A stretch of 64,000 bases of DNA, from the NCBI RefSeq assembly GCF_022678485.1, contig NZ_JALBYP010000026.1:1-64000 (forward strand). The letters run 5' to 3'. The translations under genes and the position numbers were made by a program. The notes below the pieces were generated by a model. That model searched no databases. It was not told the DNA's origin and was given only the letters and a program-made list of their open reading frames with translations. Of this stretch, positions 39,099 to 48,623 are shown piece by piece; position 1 is the stretch's first letter; each line of letters begins with the position of its first letter. This DNA comes from Aliiroseovarius sediminis (GTDB taxonomy: Bacteria > Pseudomonadota > Alphaproteobacteria > Rhodobacterales > Rhodobacteraceae).

Positions 39099-39133
39099 CA
39101 CGTGATCCTTTTCATCTTTCTGTATCCGCCCTG

Positions 39134-40678
39134 TCACGGCGCATCCTCAACCCACATTTCTGCGGCACCGACGACGCGCGGGGCGAAGTCGGCAATCTGT
39201 TTGCGTAATTCGGGCGCGGCCTCGGCGGTGGTCGCGTAGAAGCTAACATTCCGCCCGCCCAGAAACCCTCCGGCGCCTTGGTATTGCAGCGTGCCAACCT
39301 TGATCCAATCTGCCCCGATCCCGCTGCCAATTAATTCGTCATAGATCATCGCAAGCTTGACCCCAGCGTCCTGCACGATCTCGTCCGCCCAGCCATCCTG
39401 CGGGTTGTCCAACCGGGTCGACAATGCGCGATAAGAGGCAAGGCCCCAAAGATCCAGCACGTAATTGGGGTTGTTCCACGCAACATAGCCCAAGTCATTC
39501 ACCGCAACGGGTTTTTGATAAACCTCTTTCGCAAAGCTGCTCATGTTGCGCTGTTGCGAATAGATGGCCAGCGCGCCGTATTTACCGTTTTGAACCAGCC
39601 ATATTCCATAAGAAAAAGCCAGATACGCGAAGCCGACCAGCAACAGCGCGCAGGCGGATTTCATGTCATCGGCTCGAAAAAGGCCAAGCATCAACATGCC
39701 CAACACGAAGCTGAGGGCATAAAGCTCGTATCGGTTGAACCACCCAAACTGCCCCAGCAAAAGATGCCCGGCGCCAGCAAACACCGCCCCGGCGATCAGC
39801 GCGCGGGCCCGCCCCGCGACCCGCACCAACGCGACCGCACCGATGATAACGGCGACAAGCATGACGATGGCCTTGTCGGACGCGGCGACCTGCGCCACCA
39901 CTTTCAACGGCAGCGTCGTCAAGCTGAACCGGCTGTCCTGCCCGCCACCGGCCAGCTTTGCCATGACCGAATTGGGCAGAGGCTCCAGCCCGATCGAGGT
40001 CAGAAATACCATGAACCCGGCGACCAGCGCCGCCGCCGCCCCGAACAGCGCCGTGCCTGTTTTCCAACGCCCCGTCATCGCCAGCGCAAGCGCGGCGCCG
40101 CCGGTCACGGCCAAGCCTTCGAAGCGGATCATCGGCCCCAGAACCATGCCCGCAACCAACAACCAGTGCAGCCGACCTTGGTCGAGCTGTATTTGCAAAC
40201 CGCGCAGCACAGCCATCCCTGCCAGCACATGCAGGGTATGTTCCATCCCCACCTGGGCAATGCCGGCAAGGTTGAAGGCCAGTGGACCAAGGACCGCCAA
40301 CGCGAGCGCCGCGAGCCGATCCGTGACTGCATCCTGCACAATCCGGCCCCACAGAAACGCCACCAGCACCAGCGCAACCGCGTTCCACGCCAGCGGCAGA
40401 TACACATGCCAAGCTGTTCCAGCGAAGGGGACAAGCAACAACGGATATATTGGCGACGACGCGGCCGAGGTGTATTCGCCGGGGTTTACCCCATACCCCC
40501 CGGCGGCGATCTGCTCGGCCACAGCCAAGTGGATATAGACATCATCCAACGGATACTCAAACGTCCCCACCAGTTGGTAAGCCATGGCCTGTACAAGGAT
40601 GAACATCGCCACGCCAACACCTGCCGCAATCGCGGGCTCAAAGCGTCTTTCGGCTGTTAGTGTGGCGGCGTAGGCCAT
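39134..40678 (-). CDS. Polytopic membrane protein, GT-C glycosyltransferase-like
   Basis: This 514-residue protein has about 10-11 hydrophobic helices over residues 15-370 and a soluble C-terminal domain (about 380-514). The periplasmic loop after the first helix contains [18 protein letters not shown], where an acidic pair at this place is the mark of GT-C-type lipid-linked sugar transferases. The start lies two bases after the pccA stop (TAAGGATG), so it is translated with pccA, and scpA follows 35 bp later. The family and substrate are unknown to me. A lipid-phosphate-sugar donor is inference. Confidence 0.68.
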   Translation of the reverse strand: MAYAATLTAERRFEPAIAAGVGVAMFILVQAMAYQLVGTFEYPLDDVYIHLAVAEQIAAGGYGVNPGEYTSAASSPIYPLLLVPFAGTAWHVYLPLAWNAVALVLVAFLWGRIVQDAVTDRLAALALAVLGPLAFNLAGIAQVGMEHTLHVLAGMAVLRGLQIQLDQGRLHWLLVAGMVLGPMIRFEGLAVTGGAALALAMTGRWKTGTALFGAAAALVAGFMVFLTSIGLEPLPNSVMAKLAGGGQDSRFSLTTLPLKVVAQVAASDKAIVMLVAVIIGAVALVRVAGRARALIAGAVFAGAGHLLLGQFGWFNRYELYALSFVLGMLMLGLFRADDMKSACALLLVGFAYLAFSYGIWLVQNGKYGALAIYSQQRNMSSFAKEVYQKPVAVNDLGYVAWNNPNYVLDLWGLASYRALSTRLDNPQDGWADEIVQDAGVKLAMIYDELIGSGIGADWIKVGTLQYQGAGGFLGGRNVSFYATTAEAAPELRKQIADFAPRVVGAAEMWVEDAP

Positions 40679-40680
40679 CC

Positions 40681-42726
40681 TTATTCGAACTCCATGATAA
40701 CTTCGTCGACGCCAAGGCTGTCGCCCGGTCCCGCGTTGATCTTGGTGACGACACCCTTCTTTTCAGCGCGCAAGATGTTTTCCATCTTCATTGCCTCGAT
40801 GGTGCACAAAGGCTGGCCTTCCTGCACCTCTTGGCCCGCTTCGACATCCACTTTCACCATTAGGCCCGGCATTGGGCACAACAGCATTTTCGAGGTATCA
40901 GGCGCGATTTTTTCCGGCATCAGCCGGGCAAGCTCGGCTTGACGCGGCGTGTAGACATGAACGCTCATATCCGCGCCGCGTGATCGCATACGGAACCCAT
41001 TGGTGATATCGTCAACCTTCAAGACCAGCGGATCGCCATCGACAGTCAGGCGCGCCAAGCTGTCGCCCGGCGTCCAGTCGGATTTCACGCGCAGCTTCGA
41101 TCCATCTTCGAATTTGACAGTCGATCCTTTCTTGTCCGCCTTTATTTTCACGGCAAACTCGGTCTCTTGCAGCACGACAACCCACTTCTTGCCCACCTTG
41201 CGTTCGTGATTATCCATCCGGCCGGTGACGCGCGTGCGGCGAATTTCTTCCACCCGGAACATTGCAGCCGCCGACGCGGCGATGCGCTTCAGAATATCCG
41301 GCGAAAGCTCGACCCCTTCGAACCCATCGGGATACTGCTCTTCGATAAAGGCTGTCGTCATCTCGCCCTTGATGAAGATCGGATGATCCATCACCGCCGA
41401 CAGGAACGGCAGGTTGTGGCCGATGCCTTCGACCTCGAAACTGTCCAGCGCCACGCGCATGGCTTCGATTGCCTCGTCACGGCTGGGCGCCCAAGTGCAC
41501 AGCTTGGCGATCATCGGGTCGTAATACATCGAGATTTCGCCGCCCTCGTAAACCCCCGTGTCATTGCGCACGGCGATATAGCCGTGGGGCGCATCGCCCT
41601 GCCACTTGTCGTTTTCCTGCAATGGCCCCGCTGCCGTTTCCGCAGGCGGTCGATACTGCGTCAGGCGCCCAATCGACGGCAGAAAGCCGCGATAAGGGTC
41701 TTCGGCATACAGCCGGTTCTCAATGGCCCAACCGGTCAGCGCCACGTCGTTTTGACTGATCGACAGTTTCTCGCCTGCCGCCACGCGGATCATCTGTTCG
41801 ACCAGATCGACGCCGGTGATCAACTCGGTCACCGGATGTTCCACCTGCAGGCGGGTGTTCATCTCTAGGAAATAGAAGTTCTTGTCCCCGTCCACGATAA
41901 ACTCGACCGTGCCAGCGCTGGCATAGTCCACCGCCTGCGCCAAGGCGACTGCCTGTTCGCCCATCGCCTTTCGGGTCGCCTCGTCAAGAAACGGGCTTGG
42001 CGCTTCTTCCACAACCTTCTGATTGCGTCGCTGGATCGAGCATTCACGCTCGCCCAGATAGATGCCGTTGCCATGAGTATCGCACAGAACCTGAATTTCG
42101 ATATGACGCGGCTGGGTCACGAATTTCTCGATGAAGATGCGGTCATCACCGAACGAGCTTGCAGCTTCGTTCTTCGATGATTGAAACCCTTCGCGCGCTT
42201 CGTCGTCATTCCAGGCGATCCGCATCCCCTTGCCGCCGCCGCCAGCCGAGGCCTTGATCATCACCGGATAGCCAACCTCGTTCGAGATTTTCACGGCCTC
42301 GTCCGCATCTTCAATCAGACCCATGTAGCCGGGCACGGTCGACACGTCGGCTTCCTGAGCGATCTTCTTGGAGGTGATCTTGTCGCCCATCGCCTCGATC
42401 GCACCTTTGGGCGGGCCGATGAAGGCAACACCGGCCTTTTCCAGCGCCTCGGCGAATTTCGAGTTCTCGGACAGGAAGCCATAGCCTGGATGCACTGCTT
42501 CGGCGCCCGTCTCCTTGACCGCCTGCATGACCTTGTCGATTACGATATAGGACTGGTTCGCGGGTGATGGGCCGATATGCACCGCCTCGTCCGCCATGCG
42601 CACATGAAGCGCGTGCTTGTCCGCATCCGAATAGATGGCAACCGTCTGGATGCCCATTTTGCGGGCGGTCTTGATCACGCGGCAGGCGATTTCACCGCGG
42701 TTTGCAATCAGGATCTTCTTGAACAT
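40681..42726 (-). CDS. pccA: Propionyl-CoA carboxylase alpha subunit (biotin)
   Basis: This 681-residue subunit carries the biotin carboxylase domain (1-450: FKKILIANRGEIACRV, the ATP-grasp loop KASAGGGGKGMRI, and EMNTRLQVEHPVTE). A connecting BT domain and the C-terminal biotinyl domain with the AMKM lysine (EAMKMENIL) follow. With PccB it carboxylates propionyl-CoA to (S)-methylmalonyl-CoA. ATG 42726 is preceded by GAAGGGACAGGAC. It is 1.5 kb from pccB, separated by three small genes, and leads into the GT-C-like gene and scpA. Confidence 0.96.
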   Translation of the reverse strand: MFKKILIANRGEIACRVIKTARKMGIQTVAIYSDADKHALHVRMADEAVHIGPSPANQSYIVIDKVMQAVKETGAEAVHPGYGFLSENSKFAEALEKAGVAFIGPPKGAIEAMGDKITSKKIAQEADVSTVPGYMGLIEDADEAVKISNEVGYPVMIKASAGGGGKGMRIAWNDDEAREGFQSSKNEAASSFGDDRIFIEKFVTQPRHIEIQVLCDTHGNGIYLGERECSIQRRNQKVVEEAPSPFLDEATRKAMGEQAVALAQAVDYASAGTVEFIVDGDKNFYFLEMNTRLQVEHPVTELITGVDLVEQMIRVAAGEKLSISQNDVALTGWAIENRLYAEDPYRGFLPSIGRLTQYRPPAETAAGPLQENDKWQGDAPHGYIAVRNDTGVYEGGEISMYYDPMIAKLCTWAPSRDEAIEAMRVALDSFEVEGIGHNLPFLSAVMDHPIFIKGEMTTAFIEEQYPDGFEGVELSPDILKRIAASAAAMFRVEEIRRTRVTGRMDNHERKVGKKWVVVLQETEFAVKIKADKKGSTVKFEDGSKLRVKSDWTPGDSLARLTVDGDPLVLKVDDITNGFRMRSRGADMSVHVYTPRQAELARLMPEKIAPDTSKMLLCPMPGLMVKVDVEAGQEVQEGQPLCTIEAMKMENILRAEKKGVVTKINAGPGDSLGVDEVIMEFE

Positions 42727-42786
42727 GTCCTGTCCCTTCCGTTCATATCTGTGCGCGGCGGGCATGGCCGCCGGACGAATTGGCAT

Positions 42787-42819
42787 AGAAAAGCCCACCG
42801 GATTTACGTCCGGCGGGCT
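42787..42819 (-). terminator. Terminator of the glycine-zipper lipoprotein gene
   Basis: On the minus strand AGCCCGCCGGA / TCCGGTGGGCT pair around CGTAAA with one G-T wobble, followed by TTTTCT. It lies between the lipoprotein gene and pccA. Some read-through into pccA is possible. Confidence 0.7.
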
Positions 42820-42857
42820 GATTGAAAAACTCGGAGCCGCCCGAGGCGGTGATTTGA

Positions 42858-43064
42858 TCAGTTACAGATGCGCATACCGACATCGTCGCACAGCGCACCC
42901 GCGCCGGCACCGATGACCGCACCTGTAAGAAGGTTGCCGCTGGCCGCTTTCGCAACCACCGCACCAGTTGCTGCGCCGACGCCGGCGCGCTGAATGTCGT
43001 TCCACTGGCATCCCGCCAGCATGACAAGGGCCAAAGCCCCCACGAAGATTTTGCTGATCTGCAT
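42858..43064 (-). CDS. Glycine-zipper small lipoprotein
   Basis: This 68-residue protein has a lipoprotein signal with the lipobox VMLAGC (Cys19) and a short mature part with a glycine/alanine zipper (GVGAATGAVVAKAASGN, GAVIGAGAGALC), like Rick-17kDa/OsmB-type surface proteins. Such zippers insert in or stack on membranes. Its function is unknown. It lies between the pccB cluster and pccA with its own hairpins on both sides, so it is probably an independent unit. Confidence 0.78.
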   Translation of the reverse strand: MQISKIFVGALALVMLAGCQWNDIQRAGVGAATGAVVAKAASGNLLTGAVIGAGAGALCDDVGMRICN

Positions 43065-43401
43065 TTTTGACTGCCTCTGGTTGTGTTCTTATTGCAGAAC
43101 ATTGTGCCGCGCTTTGCTTGATTTCGAAAGCGAAATCTTGCGTCATACGGCAAAGCAGCCGTCCGCAGCGCAAAGCCGCGACCAAAAAAGAGGCCCGGTT
43201 CCGTTGCTAACGCAAAGAACCGGGCTAAAGAAGGGGAAGGGTAATGGTTTTGACAAACCATAGCGAAAAACGGGGATATGTCTTCCGCTTGAGAATGACA
43301 TTGGCATGCTTCACCCGCTCTGCAAGAACGTGATTCCGTGGCACCCGCCTTTTGGGCTGGAATTTGCCGGTTCGACGTAAGGAGGGGCGATTTCATGCCG
43401 A
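43065..43401. other. 337-bp gap with two hairpins
   Basis: There is no supported gene. GATTTCG/CGAAATC with an AAAG loop (43120-43137) stands about 55 bp before the lipoprotein start, and the terminator of the pccB cluster lies at 43184-43225. An open frame spanning much of the gap on the minus strand runs into the lipoprotein in another frame and looks like a chance frame. Confidence 0.45.
43184..43225 (-). terminator. Terminator of the pccB cluster
   Basis: On the minus strand GCCCGGTT (43225-43218) pairs with AACCGGGC (43200-43193) around a 17-base loop, followed by CTCTTTTTT. It lies downstream of the 120-residue gene that ends at 43402, so pccB, the DUF6497 gene and that gene form one unit. 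Confidence 0.75.
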
Positions 43402-43764
43402 TCACCGCTCGAAAACATCAGGAAAAGAGACTGACGCGCGCGTCACGTCGATCACCAGCATAGCCTCGTAGCTTTCGGGGTCGAACGGATCTTCGGCGGC
43501 GATGACCTCGCGCCCGAACAGCCATGACAGGCGCCCGGCATCCAAATTTCCGCGTTCAAAAGGCTGATCGCCGAAATAGTCCCACAGCGCCTCCATGAAA
43601 CCAGCATCCGCACGCCGGTCCGCTGGCCTGCGATCAGCATAGCGTTCGCGCGCAACAAGGGGAGTTGCGCCAATTTTGCTGGGGCGCCGGATGGTAAACT
43701 GATAATCCGTGCTGGGCAGACGTCCGGGAAAGCCCTTGTGTTTGGTCATATATGGCAAGGCCAT
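43402..43764 (-). CDS. Conserved hypothetical protein
   Basis: This 120-residue soluble protein I do not recognise. It begins MALPYMTKHKGFPG and contains LPSTDYQFTIRRPSKIG, then the acidic FGREVIAAEDPFDPESY and a final VIDVTRASVSFPDVF. It has no signal peptide or membrane segment. Its ATG overlaps the stop of the upstream DUF6497 gene (ATGA), so it is translated with it in the pccB transcript. A role in propionate metabolism is only guilt by association. Confidence 0.62.
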   Translation of the reverse strand: MALPYMTKHKGFPGRLPSTDYQFTIRRPSKIGATPLVARERYADRRPADRRADAGFMEALWDYFGDQPFERGNLDAGRLSWLFGREVIAAEDPFDPESYEAMLVIDVTRASVSFPDVFER

Positions 43765-44228
43765 CAGAACCCCTCCCAGATGCAATGGCCGTCCTCGGGA
43801 CGGTAGGCTTCGAAAAACTGCGTGGCCTCGGGGTCGGCGACCCCAAATTCCACCACACGGTCGGACAGGACAATGATGATCTGCGTGGGCAGGTCCGCAC
43901 CCATTGTCGTCAAAAGCGGCAGGGCATAGTCCTGACACAGCGCCGCCATGTCGTCTTCGGCCTGCATGAACGCAACGTCGCCCTTATCACGCGCAATGCG
44001 CGGGGCGAGAAAGCGAAAGCGAACCGTTGGGCCAAACGTGCCCTCATCATCTTCAATCATATCCAGAACGGTGATTTCTTGCCCGGATGGGACGGTGATC
44101 GAAGCGCCCTCTTCAACGAGGGTGTTGGCGGCGCAGGCCGCGCTTGGGGCGTTAAAAGCCAACGTGGCGGCAAGACCAGCCGCCCCCGTCAGACCCCCAA
44201 AGCCCTGATATCCCCCCGTGCAACCCAT
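43764..44228 (-). CDS. DUF6497 family protein
   Basis: This 154-residue protein has a probable signal sequence (a hydrophobic Gly/Ala stretch ending SAACA near residue 33) and a mature part with VPSGQEITVLDMI and VRFRFLAPRIARDKGDVAF. These match small proteins of Rhodobacteraceae grouped as DUF6497, function unknown. The ATG at 44228 starts two bases after the pccB stop. An in-frame GTG 44261 would overlap pccB. The tail GHCIWEGF is typical. Confidence 0.7.
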   Translation of the reverse strand: MGCTGGYQGFGGLTGAAGLAATLAFNAPSAACAANTLVEEGASITVPSGQEITVLDMIEDDEGTFGPTVRFRFLAPRIARDKGDVAFMQAEDDMAALCQDYALPLLTTMGADLPTQIIIVLSDRVVEFGVADPEATQFFEAYRPEDGHCIWEGF

Positions 44229-44230
44229 CA

Positions 44231-45763
44231 CTACAGCGGAATATTGTCGTGCTTTTTCCACGGATTCTGCAGCTTCTTGTTGCGCAGAGATGCAAAAGCA
44301 CGACAGATCCGCATCCGCGAAGACCGCGGCTGTATCACCTCGTCAATAAAACCACGCTCGGCAGCAACGAAGGGGTTGGCGAACCGATCCTCGTAATCCT
44401 GCGTGCGTTGAGCGATCTTCTCTGGGTCGCCAAGTTCCGACCGATACAGGATTTCCGTGGCGCCTTTTGCGCCCATCACCGCAATCTCGGCGGTTGGCCA
44501 AGCATAGTTGAAATCCCCCCGAAGGTGTTTTGATGCCATCACGTCATAAGCCCCGCCATAGGCCTTGCGGGTAATCAACGTGACCTTCGGCACTGTCGCC
44601 TCGCCATAGGCGAACAGCAATTTAGCGCCATGCTTGATCACGCCACCAAATTCCTGGCTGGTGCCCGGCAGAAAGCCCGGCACATCGACCAGGGTCAGGA
44701 TCGGGATTTCGAACGCGTCACAGAATCGGACAAATCGCGCCGCCTTGCGCGAACTGTCGATATCCAGACATCCCGCCAACACCATCGGCTGGTTGGCGAC
44801 AACGCCTACGGTCTGCCCTTCCAGCCGGACAAAGCCAGTAATAATATTGCGGGCGAAATCCTCTTGTATCTCATAAAAGTCGCCTTCATCCGCCAGCTTG
44901 GCGATCAGTTCTTTCATGTCATAAGGCGCGTTCGCATTCGCAGGCACCAAAGTATCAAGGCTTTCGTCAATCCGAGCCGGGTTGTCAAAGAAGGGCCGCG
45001 TGGGCGCTTTGTCGCGATTATTCAACGGCAGGAAGTCGACCAGTCGCCGGATTTCTGCCAACGCCTCGACATCGTTTTCAAAAGCCCCGTCGGCGACCGA
45101 CGATTTCTTGGTATGGGTTGAAGCGCCGCCAAGCTCTTCGGCAGTCACGACCTCGTTCGTGACGGTCTTGACCACATCGGGGCCCGTCACGAACATGTAC
45201 GAGGTATCTTTCACCATGAAGATGAAATCCGTCATCGCAGGTGAATAAACCGCCCCGCCAGCACATGGCCCCATGATGACCGAGATTTGCGGCACCACAC
45301 CCGACGCCATGATATTGCGCTGAAACACCTCGGCATAACCGGCCAGCGACGCGACACCTTCCTGAATGCGCGCACCGCCGGAATCGTTGATGCCAATGAC
45401 GGGTGCGCCGTTCTGCATGGCCATATCCATGATTTTGCAGATCTTTTCGGCGTGGGTTTCAGACAGCGAGCCGCCAAAAACGGTAAAATCCTGACTGAAA
45501 ACATAGACCAGGCGCCCGTTGATCGTGCCCCATCCGGTGATCACGCCGTCGCCTGCGGGGCGTTCGGCCTCCATCCCGAATTCGGTGCAGCGATGGGCTT
45601 TGAACATGTCAAATTCTTCGAACGAGTCTTCGTCCAACAGCAGTTCAACCCGCTCGCGCGCGGTCAGCTTGCCTTTCTGGTGCTGGCTGTCGATCCGGCG
45701 CTGTCCGCCACCCAAGCGGGCGATCTCGCGGCGGTCCTCAAGTTCCTGAAGAATATCTCTCAT
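44231..45763 (-). CDS. pccB: Propionyl-CoA carboxylase beta subunit
   Basis: This 510-residue carboxyltransferase accepts CO2 from PccA biotin. Typical segments are [20 protein letters not shown], the acyl-CoA oxyanion region [25 protein letters not shown] and a second [14 protein letters not shown] 45763 is preceded by AAGGAG. Upstream lies a control region with TTTGCAAA boxes, shared with a divergent MFS gene. Downstream two unknown genes are translationally coupled. Confidence 0.96.
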   Translation of the reverse strand: MRDILQELEDRREIARLGGGQRRIDSQHQKGKLTARERVELLLDEDSFEEFDMFKAHRCTEFGMEAERPAGDGVITGWGTINGRLVYVFSQDFTVFGGSLSETHAEKICKIMDMAMQNGAPVIGINDSGGARIQEGVASLAGYAEVFQRNIMASGVVPQISVIMGPCAGGAVYSPAMTDFIFMVKDTSYMFVTGPDVVKTVTNEVVTAEELGGASTHTKKSSVADGAFENDVEALAEIRRLVDFLPLNNRDKAPTRPFFDNPARIDESLDTLVPANANAPYDMKELIAKLADEGDFYEIQEDFARNIITGFVRLEGQTVGVVANQPMVLAGCLDIDSSRKAARFVRFCDAFEIPILTLVDVPGFLPGTSQEFGGVIKHGAKLLFAYGEATVPKVTLITRKAYGGAYDVMASKHLRGDFNYAWPTAEIAVMGAKGATEILYRSELGDPEKIAQRTQDYEDRFANPFVAAERGFIDEVIQPRSSRMRICRAFASLRNKKLQNPWKKHDNIPL

Positions 45764-45832
45764 CTGGCGCACTCCTTGATTTCGCCGCAAACTAGCGGTT
45801 TCCGGGACGTCCTGAAAGAGAAATCAGGCGAA

Positions 45833-45880
45833 TTTGCAAACCCACTACAGAAGGCTGACTGCAAATTGAATATTTGCAAA
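45833..45880. promoter_or_regulatory. PccR-type TTTGCAAA boxes before pccB
   Basis: TTTGCAAA occurs at 45833-45840 and 45873-45880 (40 bp apart), with a partial copy ACTGCAAA at 45858-45865. The boxes lie 70-117 bp upstream of the pccB ATG and 53-100 bp upstream of the divergent MFS ATG. This 8-mer is the palindrome known for ScfR regulators (PccR, RamB). Confidence 0.72.
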
Positions 45881-45932
45881 TACTCAACAGCACAGCATGG
45901 ACAGTCCGCGCCCGTTTGCCTAGCCATAGCTT

Positions 45933-47147
45933 ATGTCGTCCGCGCCCCCCTCCAGGTTTCTTGACCCCACCACACCGCCGCATGTCTTCACCCTGACATT
46001 CGTTGCGGCGGCCGCGACGGTGTCGATGAATGTTTTCTTACCCTCGCTGCCTGGCATGGCGGTCTATTTCGACGCCGAATATCGTATAGTCCAGCTGTCG
46101 GTTGCGCTTTATCTGTGCATGAACGCGCTGATGCAGGTTGCGGTCGGACCGCTATCCGACCGGTTTGGGCGGCGGCCGGTTATTCTGTGGGGCTTCGGCA
46201 TTTACATTTTGGCAACGTTGGGTTGCCTTTATGCACCGAATATTCAGATATTTCTAGGATTTCGGATGGTGCAGGCGGCGGTCGTAGTCGGCGTCGTGCT
46301 ATCACGCGCCGCGATCCGCGACATGGTGCCCGGAGATCAAGCGGCATCACTGATAGGTTATGTCACGATGGGCATGTCGATTGTCCCAATGATGGCCCCA
46401 ACGATCGGTGGCGTTCTGGATGAAGCGTTCGGGTGGAAAGCGAACTTCTGGCTGCAAGCCGTCGCGGGCGTGGCTGCGATGGCGCTGACCTGGCGCGATC
46501 TGGGCGAGACGATCACCCCGCAGCCGGGCGGCTTCGCTGCGCAGTTCCGCGCCTATCCATCGCTGCTCAGATCGCCGCGTTTCTGGGGCTATTGCGCATC
46601 TGCCGCGCTGACCTCTGGCGCCTTCTTTGCCTATCTGGGTGGCGCGCCCTTCGTGGGCAGCGTCATTTACGGGATGAGCCCGGCCCGCTTGGGCTTGTTC
46701 TTCGGCGCACCCGCGGCAGGGTATCTGGTCGGGAACTATCTGTCAGGCCGATATTCGATGCGGCTTGGGATGACGAAAATGGTCTACTGGGGCGCGCTGA
46801 TCACAGCCACAGGGCTGAGCATCTCACTTGCACTTTTCCTGCTTGGGCTGGGATCCGAGTATATCTTCTTCGGCTTCATGACCTGGGTTGGCGTTGGCAA
46901 CGGGATGACCTTGCCCAACGCTAATGCCGGCATGATGAGCGTGCGGCCAGAGCTTGCCGGAAGCGCCTCGGGTCTTGGTGGCGCGATGAATATCGGTGGC
47001 GGCGCCGCGTTATCGGCACTTGCGGGATGGCTGCTTGCGCCGGGGTCCACCGCACTGCCGCTTCTGATTCTTATGTTAACCTCATCGGCTCTGGCAGTGG
47101 TTGCGATCTTGCTTGTGATAAAGCGAGAAAAGCGGCTGAACCTTTGA
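45933..47147 (+). CDS. MFS drug exporter, Bcr/CflA-like
   Basis: This 404-residue 12-helix major facilitator resembles the Bcr/CflA subfamily: FLPSLPGMAVYFD near the first helix, the motif GPLSDRFGRRPV between helices 2 and 3, and VLSRAAIRDMVPG in helix 4-5. It is divergent from pccB and shares its TTTGCAAA control region, then is followed by pccR on the same strand. Export of a drug-like compound or of an organic acid are both possible. Confidence 0.85.
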   Translation: MSSAPPSRFLDPTTPPHVFTLTFVAAAATVSMNVFLPSLPGMAVYFDAEYRIVQLSVALYLCMNALMQVAVGPLSDRFGRRPVILWGFGIYILATLGCLYAPNIQIFLGFRMVQAAVVVGVVLSRAAIRDMVPGDQAASLIGYVTMGMSIVPMMAPTIGGVLDEAFGWKANFWLQAVAGVAAMALTWRDLGETITPQPGGFAAQFRAYPSLLRSPRFWGYCASAALTSGAFFAYLGGAPFVGSVIYGMSPARLGLFFGAPAAGYLVGNYLSGRYSMRLGMTKMVYWGALITATGLSISLALFLLGLGSEYIFFGFMTWVGVGNGMTLPNANAGMMSVRPELAGSASGLGGAMNIGGGAALSALAGWLLAPGSTALPLLILMLTSSALAVVAILLVIKREKRLNL

Positions 47148-47156
47148 CGGCACACA

Positions 47157-47196
47157 TTTGCAAATGGTACAATACAGCGACAGCAAACTTTGCAAA
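47157..47196. promoter_or_regulatory. TTTGCAAA boxes before pccR
   Basis: Exact TTTGCAAA palindromes at 47157-47164 and 47189-47196 (32 bp apart, about three turns) lie 24-63 bp upstream of the regulator ATG at 47220, suggesting autoregulation. Confidence 0.7.
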
Positions 47197-47219
47197 TCAA
47201 ACACAGGATTTTCCCGTCA

Positions 47220-48623
47220 ATGGCAACGCAAAAGCTTTATGCCGGCGTAAAACTTCGTGAAATCCGGTCACGCCTTGGGCTGACGCAGAAGGCGTTTGCC
47301 GAAAAACTGGGCGTCAGCCTGCCCTATCTGAACCAGATGGAGAACAATAACCGCCCCGTATCGACCGGCGTTGTGCTGGCACTGGCGCAAGAGTTTGGCT
47401 TTGATGTGGCCGAGCTGTCGACCGGCGACTCCGAACGTTTGGTCAGCGACATGCGCGAGGCGTTCGCCGACCCGGTATTCTCGGACGTGCCCCCATTGGC
47501 AGACATGCGCCTTGCGGCTTCGAACGCGCCTGCGCTGGCGCACGCGCTTTTGGAACTGCACCGCGCCTATCGCATGGGGCACGAGCGGCTGGCATCACTG
47601 GACGAAAACCTTGGTACTGACGAGCCGGGATCAAAAGCAAGCCCATGGGACGAAGTGCGCGACTTCTTTCACTATTGCGATAATTACATCGACGCGGTCG
47701 ATCGTGCTGCCGAGCATTTCGCGAAAACTGGCAAGTCGCGTGGGCTTGATCCCGGCAGCATGGCCGAGGCAGTCTTGGGCGACCGCGGCATCACCGTCGA
47801 GCGGGCCAATCAAGACGCTCTGCGGACTTATGACCCTAATCACCGCGTCCTGACCCTATCGACCCGCCCGCCCCGCGCCACGCAACAATTTCAACTGCTC
47901 ATGCAGGTCGCGTTACTGACACAGGATGCTTTGCTTGAGGCAACACTGGATTTCGCCCGTTTCCAGACAGACGAAGCCCGCGCCATCGCGAAATTGGGGC
48001 TCGCTAACTACTTTGCGGGCGCCGCCCTTCTGCCTTATGAGCAGTTTCTTGCCGCAGCCCGCGACACCCGCCACGACCTTGAACGGTTGGCTGTTCTGTT
48101 CGGCGCCTCGATCGAGCAGATCGCCCACCGTCTTTCCACGCTGCAACGCCCCGGCGCCAAGGGCATTCCTTTCTTTTTCGTTCGGGTGGATCAGGCGGGA
48201 ACGATCACGAAACGCCATTCGGCCACGCGGCTGCAGTTTGCACGATTCGGTGGCGCGTGCCCTTTGTGGAATGTCCACCAAGCCTTTGAAACTCCGGGGC
48301 GTTTTCTACGCCAACTTGCTCAGACACCCGACGGGGTGAGGTATTTCTGCCTGTCGCGCAATGTCTCGAAATCCGGTGGCAGTTTTGATGCACCGGTGCG
48401 GCGCTATGCCATCGGGTTGGGATGCGAAGTCAAACACGCCCGCGCCTTGGTCTATGCCGACGTTCTTGATGTGTCGAACGACGCTGCGTTCGAACCCATC
48501 GGCGTGTCTTGCCGGATCTGCGAAAGACAACATTGCCACCAACGCTCAGTCCCCCCCCTTGAACGTAAGTTGCAAGTCGATCCATATTCGCGTGGCATGC
48601 TTCCCTACGAGATTAAAAGATGA
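47220..48623 (+). CDS. pccR: Short-chain fatty acyl-CoA regulator, PccR-like (ScfR family)
   Basis: This 467-residue XRE-type regulator begins with a Cro-like HTH (LREIRSRLGLTQKAFAEKLG, then VSLPYLNQMENN). A middle IrrE/ImmA-like domain follows (about 150-330, LGLANYFAGAALLPYEQF). The C-terminal DUF2083-type domain has clustered cysteines (GVSCRICERQHCHQR). This is the ScfR architecture (PccR, RamB, MccR) that senses acyl-CoAs. In Rhodobacter sphaeroides PccR activates pccB on propionyl-CoA. ATG 47220 is chosen over TTG 47190, which lies inside an operator. The next gene overlaps by four bases. Confidence 0.88.
   Translation: MATQKLYAGVKLREIRSRLGLTQKAFAEKLGVSLPYLNQMENNNRPVSTGVVLALAQEFGFDVAELSTGDSERLVSDMREAFADPVFSDVPPLADMRLAASNAPALAHALLELHRAYRMGHERLASLDENLGTDEPGSKASPWDEVRDFFHYCDNYIDAVDRAAEHFAKTGKSRGLDPGSMAEAVLGDRGITVERANQDALRTYDPNHRVLTLSTRPPRATQQFQLLMQVALLTQDALLEATLDFARFQTDEARAIAKLGLANYFAGAALLPYEQFLAAARDTRHDLERLAVLFGASIEQIAHRLSTLQRPGAKGIPFFFVRVDQAGTITKRHSATRLQFARFGGACPLWNVHQAFETPGRFLRQLAQTPDGVRYFCLSRNVSKSGGSFDAPVRRYAIGLGCEVKHARALVYADVLDVSNDAAFEPIGVSCRICERQHCHQRSVPPLERKLQVDPYSRGMLPYEIKR

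Noticed and set aside
39515-40660. A 381-codon plus-strand frame opposite the GT-C-like gene.
   Set aside because: Shadow of a membrane-protein gene; very basic, low-complexity translation.
42743-43405. A 220-codon minus-strand frame crossing the lipoprotein gene and the gap.
   Set aside because: It overlaps the well-supported small lipoprotein and two terminators and has no homology that I recognise.
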